A stretch of 64,000 bases of DNA, from assembly GCA_002964805.2 (NCBI GenBank), contig PUDQ02000067.1, positions 124,001 through 188,000 on the forward strand. The letters run 5' to 3'. This DNA is from Trametes villosa (Eukaryota > Basidiomycota > Agaricomycetes > Polyporales > Polyporaceae). The notes beneath the pieces are model-generated. The model was not told where the DNA came from. It saw nothing but the letters and a program-made list of their open reading frames with translations, and made no database searches. Positions 56,272-64,000 of this stretch are shown in pieces; within the stretch, counting starts at the first letter, position 1; the number at the start of each line of letters is the position of its first letter. Made by a program: the position numbers and the translations under genes.

Positions 56272-58007
56272 ATGAGCGTAGAACAGCTCCGACCTTTCCC
56301 GGCGTACTTCCGTTTGAAGGACCTGACTGCGATCACTTCCCCGGTGTTCGAGTTCAAGGTGAATCCGCACGAGGAAGCAGCAGCTCGAGCCACGAACGCG
56401 TGGTTTGAAAGGTATGTACTACTTCGCCTTCCGGAGGTCTGCTCACTTACGCGGGCTTCCTATTAGGCGGAACGTCTACCATGGGCTCAAGAGGCAGAAG
56501 TTCATGTCCCACCGCTTTGATTCCTACGCGGGGATGAGCTTCCCGGATGCTGACGTTACTCATCTTGAGACGTGCATCGCGTTCTTTTTATGGGCGTTCT
56601 CCGTAAGTGATGACCCTACATACACGTTTATCTGACGCTCATCCGTGCGCAGTTTGACGATTTATCCGACGAGGGAGCACTGCAATCCAAGCCGGACGCT
56701 GTCCAGGTCGGCGTGGATATTTCCATGGAAGTTCTCAGGAACCCCGACGCGCCCGCCCCGAACTTCCCGTATGCCGCCATGCTGCACGAGTACGTCCGAC
56801 GCTCCGAGTCTCGACGCACGCGGGCTTGGCTCACTCATCCTCGCTAGCATTTGGCGCCGTTTCAGATCGACCGCCAGCCCCGGCGCTTGCAACAGGTTTG
56901 TGGGCGCGCCGCTGCGCCTGGCTGGCCCTGCATGCTGACTGATGGGATGTGACTTGCAGGTTCTACCGGGCCGTCGAGAGTTGGATGAACTCGCAGGTCG
57001 AACAGGCCCGTTTTCGCTCCACAGATGAGATCCCCTCCGTCGAGGACTTTATCATCCTTCGTCGGAGAACCATTGGCGGTCCGATCGTGGAAGGTTCGTT
57101 GCTTTCGCTGGCTCTGTTAGCTCATATTGACACCTTTGTACAGCAATGGTCGAGTACTCATTGGACCTCCAAATCCCCGAGTACGTTTGGAATCATCCTG
57201 TCTTGCAAGAGATGTCGAAGGCGGTGATCGACATCATGACTTGGCCGAATGTACGTGGCCGCGTCTTCTCTATTCGGCCCCGTCTAACACGTTCCTTCTG
57301 CTCCCGTAGGACCTCTGCTCGTTTAACGTAAGAAGATCCAACCCATACGTATCTCTGCGCGCAGTCACTCTAACACCCTTCCTTCGCGTACACAGAAAGA
57401 GCAGGCCGATGGTGACTTCCAGAACCTCGTGTTCTGCATCATGCTCGAGCAGGACGTGGATCTCCAGCGCGCCGTCGACATCTTAACCGATATGCTGGCG
57501 CAGCGCGTTGCGGACTACGTGCAGTATAAGGCGCAGCTTCTTAGCTTCGGACCCGAAGTAGATGCCGAGCTCGCGCGCTATAACAAGGCCCTCGAGCAGT
57601 ACACGCAGGGCACTGTCGTTTGGTGAGCAATTCCTTTGTAGTGTGCCGTATCTCCAAGCACGCGCTGACGTCTCTTTCAGGTACTACTACAGTCCTCGTG
57701 AGTATCCTCCGTTCGGCCGTTGCTTCTGTCTGACACTGTCTACGCTGCAGGGTACTTCCGAGGCCAAGACGTCTCGGGCAAATCGGAAATCGTCGTCCCC
57801 GTCTACGAGCGCACCGCGCCTGTCGAAGAGCCGGCGCCCGCGCCGCCTTCGGCCGTCTCCGCCGACTCCGAGAAGGGCGCCGCCTACGCCTCGCTCAGCT
57901 TCCCCTTTTCCTCGTTCCCCCACCTATCGTTATTGCTTCTCTCGCTGTTCGCCTGCCTGCTGTACGTCAACCTCCCGCCGCTCGGCCTCCGCATCGCTAT
58001 GCTGTGA
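56272..58007 (+). CDS. Sesquiterpene synthase (class I terpene cyclase) with hydrophobic tail
   Basis: It cyclises farnesyl diphosphate to a sesquiterpene, using Mg2+. Ten exons give about 400 residues. The aspartate-rich metal motif is FDDLSDE (exon 3 from 56653). The NSE metal motif N-D-L-C-S-F-N-K-E is spread over three exons: N ends one, an 18-nt microexon (57310-57327) encodes DLCSFN, and KE begins the next. The terminal WYYYSPRYF supplies the Arg-Tyr pair; part of it is a 17-nt exon. IWRRFRSTASPGACNRFYRAV and HPVLQEMSKAVIDIMTWPN match fungal enzymes. Unusually the frame continues about 80 residues beyond PRYF through a Pro/Ala linker to HLSLLLLSLFACLLYV, a likely transmembrane segment. 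The product type cannot be told from sequence. Confidence 0.93.
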
Positions 58008-58567
58008 TCCGTTTACTCTACTTCCCACGTTCTGCGCGCTCTCCATGCGCGCTGCTCGTTTCGTCTCTTTCTACGATATCGCGCTCCTCCCTTGCATTAG
58101 TCACGTCTCTGTACATTGCTATCCCGTCTCGTCCGTCGCGCGCGTCAGTGCGCTCGCGCGGACGCAGGCCTCGCCCGTTGTTGTACGATCATGATCGCTA
58201 GCTTTGACCGCGTCATTTCTCTGCTATCCACGACCGCCGCAATGATACTGTTCAGTTCTCCCGTTCTCTCGAGCACTCCCGCTTTCTAAGCGCGTACTGC
58301 TCTTGGAGAGGGACTAAGCCAGCCCTGCAGCGCTTCGCTCGGGTTGCTACCGATATGCCGGACGACGCTTGTGGGGACGCCACTATCGTTTCAGACCACA
58401 CCATGGGAATAATGCACATGCTCTCGAGGCCAGAGAATGCACGTATGCGCGGAGTGGAGGTCAGACGTCGGAGCGGAGACGAGTACGATTATAACAAGTG
58501 ATACTAGTACAAACATGGGGGGTCAAGAAAACGCTACACCGTCCGAGGCTCGTACGCCACGGGAGGC
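58008..58567. other. 3' region between convergent genes
   Basis: This is 0.56 kb between the terpene synthase stop and the NTF2-fold gene stop on the opposite strand. It is pyrimidine-rich at its left end. No gene is seen. Confidence 0.4.
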
Positions 58568-59248
58568 TTACTTCTGCGTGGGCGGGGCGAGGGGAGGGAC
58601 CGTGACCGTGGGCGGCGAGATCGGGTTCGGCGTCTCGGTGAACACCTCGTTGAGCACCGTCACCCTGCGCCCGTCGAACGCGCCGCCACGGCCGATCTGG
58701 TGGGGGCGGGGGACGTCCTCAGTCACACTGTTCAGAGCGCATCGTCAGCAAAAGGAACCAGTGCGCGGGAGGCGGGATGAGGCGTACACGACGTTGAGCG
58801 ACGAGGCGACGGTGCTCGACTGGCGCTCCGCGAACACGAAGAAGCGGCCGAAGACCTCCGCCTTGAAGGACACGCCGACAGTGCCAGTCTATGTGTGTGT
58901 CCGAATAACCGCGGAATCAGCGTTGATACACACACAGAACCCGGGAAGGAGTAGGATGAGACGTACCCCGATGGTGCTCGCATCGCCCTCTGCATCGACA
59001 GAGACGATATCGTCGAACGTAACGATGCCGGAGATGCCCTCGCTCGTGTCGGTACTCGTCTGGTCTTGGAGGAGCGTCTTGTAGGCCGCGCGCGACGTCT
59101 CCTTGCCGTTCACGTTGATCTTCGCGTGCTCCGAGACGAAGAGGTCGAACGCGCTGTCGAACTCGGCTGCGCTCTTCGCGCTGTACACCGCGGTGATGCG
59201 CTGCTCGACCCAGTTAGGGAGGTTCGGGAGGACAATTGCGGCGGACAT
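58568..59248 (-). CDS. NTF2/SnoaL-fold protein of unknown function
   Basis: Three exons give about 175 residues: MSAAIVLPNLPNWVEQRITA, YSAKSAAEFDSAFDLFVSEH, KINVNGKETSRAAYKTLLQD, GISGIVTFDDIVSVDAEGD, then after an intron IGTGTVGVSFKAEVFGRFFV and SSTVASSLNVV, then VTEDVPRPHQIGRGGAFDGR, RRVTVLNEVFTETPNPI, stop at 58568. The helix-helix-sheet order with an early F-x-x-A/F-D-L-F and later beta strands resembles the SnoaL/NTF2-like proteins common as hypotheticals in Agaricomycetes. No catalytic His/Asp pair is obvious. An in-frame ATG at 59416 would add a basic leader, discussed under findings. It is convergent with the terpene synthase; a role in terpenoid modification is only speculation. Confidence 0.75.
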
Positions 59249-59391
59249 AGTAGCGCTGCGGATGAGGCTCGGGTGTTTGGCGGTTAGAGGGGATTGGTGT
59301 GGGGAAGCGAGACGGGGGATGCGTCCGGGTGCGAACGGGGACAGGTACGCGGAGTAGGATCTGGATGTCCGGAAGGTGAAAGTCGCTGCCC

Positions 59392-59399
59392 TCTTATAC
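59392..59399 (-). promoter_or_regulatory. TATA-like box of the NTF2-fold gene
   Basis: Read on the minus strand the sequence is gtataaga. It lies about 145 nt before ATG 59248 but downstream of most of the codons preceding ATG 59416's leader. If used, transcription would begin near 59365 and exclude the longer start. Confidence 0.35.
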
Positions 59400-59416
59400 G
59401 CAGGCAGAGCGAGCAT

Positions 59417-61080
59417 CTCGGACGATTCGAGCCCCGAGACGTGTTACCGCACGGGATACCAGGAGACCAGAAAAGCCCCGAGGTAGCCTCGTCTGCCACA
59501 TAAGAATGCAGCTGACCACCGAGCGGCCCCAACCAACCACCCCGCCGACCGCCCGGCCGTGACCGCTCCCGTCTCGAGCGAGCACAGAGCACAGCCAGAG
59601 CTGCGCGGAGGCGTAGGCGGCCCCGCGCAGGTGCAGCCCATCACGTAAGATCGCGGCGCGAGAGCGGGCGCATCGGGTCGCCCAACGTGAAACGGGAACG
59701 GCGGCGGCGAGAGGCGAGTGACATTGCCGGTGAACGTTGCGCAGGAGCCGGGGAGCTGTACGCTTCATTTATCGCCGGGGTGGGCGCCGTGGGGGTCGGA
59801 ACTGCGCAGGAACGTCGCGTACGGGTGGGGTGTCGACCAAGGCGTACAGTGTAGCAACCAGGGCCGCAAGGGGACGTCCTACGCGAGTATTCGTATAGAG
59901 GCGGGCTGCAGGGTCGAGCGGGTAGGTGCGGCAACCTCCGATGAATTGGTGTAAGAACGTAAGAGCGCCTCCAGACGTCAACGCCCGCATCGCCTGAGCC
60001 CCAGGAACGCGCAGTAGCAGTAGGGTTTGCGAGAGGCTCCCTTCCGGTGGCTTCGCAGTGCCGGAACTAGAGGAAAGCGCTTCAGATGACGTGCTCATCA
60101 GTGCGAGTTGGGAGGACGACGATCGAGGGAGAGATGGCACCCCTAAGCTATTCTTGCACACGTATTCTGCGCCAAGGGACCCGTGCTCCGCAAACGAGCA
60201 AGGTTGGGCAATTGAGGGGACGTGCGTGTAGACGGGTTCGCATGCCGATCTACCAGCAGGTTCGCAGGCATCATCTCCCTGATGATTGGGACGCAGCGCA
60301 GGCGGGAGTGGCAGGAAATGTTCTTGCTAGCTAGATCACGTCTGAATACGGTGGTTTGAATGTTGGAGTGACTGTGCTGAGTGAGAGATCGGTCAGACGT
60401 GCGGACGTTAGATCAGACACCGAGGCGCGAGGCAAACATACCTACGAGGTGCTGATTCCGAATGTGAGATGAACGAGGGTCACTAGAGCTGTGTGAGAGA
60501 GCAAAAGGTCCCATTCCGGTGGCCTCGCAAGACCGGAACTAAGACCGGAACGACAGAAACGCGCTAGATGACATGCTTGCAGGTTTTGTCAACGCCGGTG
60601 CTATTTCATCGCTTCTTGTCCGACCGTACAGAAACATTGACGAGATTTTACTGTAACCGCGTATGTCTTGAACGAGATAGGTCAGACGTACGTTTGATGA
60701 CTGAAGGCTGGATCCAGGCAGAGAGCGTACCTCCATGATCGCGTCTTCATCGCGGTACCACAGTAACTTGACGCGCTGAGGTCGGAGTGATGTCACCCGA
60801 ACACGTCTCCTTCCGGATGCAGAGTAATTGCGTCCCGGATGCAGCCTACACATACGATGTACCCAGCAGGATCGGATAGCACTCTGCCCCCGCCACAGTG
60901 CAAACGCCATAGTAATGATGACGGACCGCTCACCTGATAGCGCAAACCATGCACTGGATCACCACTAGCATACCTCTAGCGCACATGCACAGGCGCGAGC
61001 TTGGTGGACCATCGCGCTCTGCACTGAGCGTAGCCATGCGATCCGGTAGCTTCGTCAGGTGGCGTTCCCTACGCGCAGCA
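59417..61080. other. Gene-poor stretch with degenerate duplications
   Basis: No convincing gene is seen. A minus-strand frame at 59769-60161, with an internal start at 60098 (MSTSSEALSSSSGTAKPPEG), is open but lacks motifs. The start of that frame is duplicated 460 bp away in degenerate form (see the repeat feature). Confidence 0.4.
60035..60585. repeat. Degenerate dispersed duplication, two copies
   Basis: Copy A at about 60031-60097 (ttccggtggcttcgcagt, gccggaacta, agcgcttcagatgacgtgct) and copy B at about 60495-60580 (ttccggtggcctcgcaag, accggaacta, gcgctagatgacatgctt) align over about 60 bases with a small insertion in B. A second shared word, gagat[c/a]ggtcagacgt, occurs at 60385-60400 and 60674-60690. 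Read on the minus strand, copy B has a stop inside the frame that is open in copy A. Confidence 0.6.
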
Positions 61081-61089
61081 CCGCAAGTA

Positions 61090-61800
61090 TAGCAGAAGCT
61101 AGCCATCCAAGTAGAGCACAAATTCTCAGAGGTCCATAAACGGTGTACAAACGCCAAAAAGTAAGAAATAGTAAATGCGAGAGTCCACGTCGTCGTGGTC
61201 CGGAGCAACAAGCGTGACGGACGAGGCGCCCACGATGGCTTTCGGAGCGCCCATCGGAGCGCCCAAAACGCTGTTCCGTTACCCGCAATCGGGATGCTTC
61301 GTCTGGTACATGTTCTGCACCCGCCGCTTCTCCGTCGCAATCTGCTCCAAAACACCGAGCGTGGAAGGAAGAGTGACGTACACGAGAGGGTTAGGGGGTT
61401 AGGGGGTTAGGGGAGAGAAGGTGAAGACAGTGCTTACCGTTGGACAGCGACAGCTCATCGTCTGCGGATGGACGTGCGCGGCGCTCGTTTTGCACGTCGG
61501 CGAGCCACAATCCTCCTTCTCGCCGGTATAGTACCGACCGTGGAAGTGCTATTTGGAGCTTACTGTAAGTACATCGTGCGACTCAATGGGGTACTGTAAG
61601 TACTGACCTTGCACCCCCGATAGTAGTCGCCAATACTGAATCAGACAAGACAGTGAGCATGACGCGCATGACATGCCCCACTCTGACTTACATCTCGTGC
61701 TCGCACATCCCGAGGTGGTGTCGATCTTCTCTTTCCGCTCGTCAACAGTCGACTGTCGATCAGGAAGGTGGGGGCGGGGTGGTAAGCGGCGGCTGTGGCA
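61090..61800 (-). other. Possible unrecognised split gene
   Basis: On the minus strand several short open stretches bounded by plausible splice sites read like protein: ERKEKIDTTSGCAST, then LPRSVLYRREGGLWLADVQN followed by ERRARPSADDELSLSN ending at a gtaagc donor near 61438, then VTLPSTLGVLEQIATEKRRV, QNMYQTKHPDCG. The cysteine-containing alternative frame of the middle exon (EKEDCGSPTCKTSAAHVH) also looks non-random. I cannot assign a family or fix the exons, so this is reported as a candidate only. Confidence 0.25.
61386..61414 (+). repeat. Short telomere-like tract (TTAGGGGG repeats)
   Basis: The tract reads gagggttagggggttagggg then gttaggggag: three copies of an 8-nt unit GGTTAGGG/TTAGGGGG related to the fungal telomere repeat TTAGGG. 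It is interstitial here, flanked by ordinary sequence on both sides. Confidence 0.6.
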
Positions 61801-61839
61801 CGGCAGACTGCTAAGCGTGCAGTCAAGCAAGCTCAAGCT

Positions 61840-63957
61840 TCAGGCTTCTCACCTTGAAGCTCAGACGTCGGTCGAGTCTCGACGAGTGCAGGTGCGTTTC
61901 CCGTACCAACTTCCAGCACAGCTATGAGGAGTGGAGAACGACGAGGCAAAGGGGGAAGGCGACGCGCACAGGGTCAAGAGCGGCAGGCCAGGCCTCTGCC
62001 GTGGCAAGTCGCCGTCCGGCGTGCTCGCACGATGTGACGGGACCGCGGCGCACTTGGGATAACGAGACATCCAGGAGCGCACCCGGCAGGGGCTAGCACG
62101 GCGCCAGGACTCGAAGCGTACAACGGCGCCGCGCCGCGCCGCGCATGGCAAAGAACGTTGCGCCGTTGAACACGCGCCGTCCCGAGCAGTGGCCCGCTGA
62201 ATCACGCACGTCAGAAGCACTCCCCCCCTCTGTTAGGTTGGTGCTATGTTGCGAACGGCGGAGAGCGTACGGCGACGATACGCGACGGCCGCAGAGGGCG
62301 TGCGATACGCGGCGGGCTTCGCGCAAGGTCCGGTGGGGCGCGCGCGAAGCGATATCGTTATTCCAGCTGGTCGCGGGAGAAGAGGGAAGACTGGGGATTG
62401 ATGCACGACCGGTCCACGACGGGCGCAGTCCCGGTCGGCGGTATCAGTGAGGTGCGTCATTGTACCTCTGCCGCCTGCGGCCGTTGAACCCAACAGACAC
62501 GAAGTCGGAGTTGAACATCGAGAAGCGTGATGGAACTACGGTCGGACCGGACGAACGAACCTCTCGCGCTGGCTTCTGGCTTCTGGTTTCTGGCGCGCGG
62601 CTCGGCGGCACCCCAGCGCAGGAGAGACTTGTGCGAGGGTGGGCACGCCTGACGTAGCTGCATCCCTCCAGAACGTGGATCAGGCGCGCCGGGGACATAC
62701 CCTACCCTCCGAGCTGGTGCGGCGCTCCCGGTACGCAAGCCCTGAGCGCAGTTCACTCTTCCCGAATAGACCTGCCAGCATTGTTGTCCCGAGGGCGCGA
62801 ATACCATCCCGGTATCTGCGAGCGCACGGGACGGCTACACGCCACTCCCGGAGACCCCTCGTTCACCTCAGACTCTCGTGCGGTACATCGACTACCCATA
62901 TAACAACGGGACACGCGTTCAGGAGGTTATCCTGAGCGAAGAGCAGCCGAATGCGGCCTCAGCTCGCTCTAGGTTAATCCCACTATCGCGCCGCCCCGCG
63001 GCCATCCACCCATCCCGCTCACACAGATGCGACCGCAGCGGCCCCGAGCTTGCGAGTGGAGCTCGCCGCCCAGGGGACGCGAGCAGCGTGAGCGTCCCCC
63101 GAGGTCACCGCCAGCCCGGGCCAGGCCCTTGGACCCCTCCCACCCAAACAGCAGCGCAGAATACCGCCAACCGAACGCAGGCGGGCACGCCGTCATGCGA
63201 GCTTCCACGAGGAACGAGGGGCGCGGTCGGCGCGGACGCCAGCGTCCGGCGTTCTACATATGGACGCGTTCGCAGCGCGAGGTGCGCTGTCCGAGAAGCG
63301 TTAACGTTTGGACAGGGTGGGCGAGAGGGTGACGTTTGGCGTTTGACGCAGACGGCTGGCGTTTGGCGTGTGGCAGCGCGTGCCAGTGCGGCGGCGGCGG
63401 CGCGCGTGGATCAGGAGCCGGGGTGCGTGGATTAGAGGACGGGGAGTACATTTACGGCGGATGCGTGCGGGAGGCGCGGACGGTAGTTTGTAACTTAGAG
63501 GGTCGCGTGTACTATACATGGTATGAGATCATAACGCTGGCGTGGGTGCGGTACAGGGAAACGGAGAGTAAACATAAGTTATACAGTAAGTATGCGGAGA
63601 TGCGAGAGTACGAGGGCCCAGGTGCGAGAGATGCGGAGGGGCCGCGCTAGAGAGCGCGGAGATGACGAGAGCGGGAGGAGGTAGTATGAACGTTGTGTCC
63701 GAGTGCGACAGCAGGACGTAAACGACGGGGACCCTTGAACGATATCGTACAGCAGAAGGGGACGGGAGGGATGGCGCGCGCGTAGCGCGATATCACAAGC
63801 ACATCGACGCGTGGCGCTGGTAAGCTCGAGCGTGCCTCGAGCGCGATTTGCAGGTTTCTCGAAGCTGCGCGCCAGCTTGAACCGCCCATATTAGCTTCAC
63901 CGTCCAGCGCCTCGAAAGATCGATAACAAACGTACCAGAGAGAAGGGAGGAGGCGCG
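61840..63957. other. Gene-poor right end
   Basis: No gene is recognised in these 2.1 kb. Composition is GC-rich, with many CpG words and small imperfect repeats, for example ctggcttctggcttctgg at about 62571-62588 and several gcgtttggcg/gacgtttggcg units at 63302-63371. Long open frames, such as 62878-63435, are explained by the low stop frequency of GC-rich DNA. Confidence 0.4.
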
Positions 63958-64000
63958 CTACATGTTCTTCTCCGCGAGGACGACGGTGGTGACGACGACG
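63958..64000 (-). CDS. Possible C-terminal end of a gene running off the right edge
   Basis: Read on the minus strand from the window edge the codons give VVVTTVVLAEKNM and a stop at 63958-63960. This is too short to identify. It is offered because the codons look coding and the neighbouring sequence 5' of it lies outside the window. Confidence 0.25.
   Translation of the reverse strand, partial: VVVTTVVLAEKNM

Noticed and set aside
62878..63435. 185-codon plus-strand open frame as a gene
   Set aside because: Composition is Arg/Ser/Pro/Ala-rich as expected from random GC-rich translation, and frames on the other strand are equally open.

Overview
The window is eukaryotic nuclear DNA from a basidiomycete fungus, most likely a wood-decay Agaricomycete such as a polypore. 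Genes are split by many short introns of about 50-65 nt with GT..AG (occasionally GC..AG) borders. Exons are GC-rich. The gene content (expanded P450s, BTB proteins and F-box proteins, omega-like GSTs, a sesquiterpene synthase) is typical of that group. Species assignment is inference. All exon models were joined by eye from reading frames and splice signals.

Layout. 0-16 kb holds mainly conserved single genes: a multi-pass membrane protein cut by the left edge, a SWI/SNF-RSC subunit of the SWP73/BAF60 family, an oligopeptide transporter with 15 exons, one P450 and a BAR-SH3 membrane-remodelling protein. 16-37 kb is a family-expansion region. Six BTB/POZ paralogues (five of them packed at 16.4-25.1 kb, alternating strands) share it with three P450 paralogues in tandem on the minus strand and a P450 relic. 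37-42 kb carries three tandem omega-like glutathione transferases with duplicated promoters, plus a broken F-box fragment left by the duplication. 42-46 kb has two unrelated F-box genes. 46-53 kb has a basidiomycete protein of unknown function, the ARP2/3 subunit ARPC5, and a Ufo1-like F-box/WD40/UIM protein. 56-59 kb has a sesquiterpene synthase with an unusual hydrophobic tail and an NTF2-fold protein. 59.4-64 kb is gene-poor, with degenerate duplications and a telomere-like tract.

How they may work together (inference). P450s, GSTs, the OPT transporter and the terpene synthase form a xenobiotic/secondary-metabolism set. The BTB and F-box genes are candidate substrate adaptors for cullin ubiquitin ligases, although the BTB proteins could do something else.

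The most distinctive observation is that all six BTB proteins share an uncharacterised C-terminal region with invariant C-x5-C and C-x2-C cysteine pairs. Other notable points are catalytic motifs encoded by symmetric microexons (GST and terpene synthase), three GC-AG introns in unrelated genes, and a BAR-SH3 protein ending in a C-x13-C-x2-C knuckle that includes NPF.
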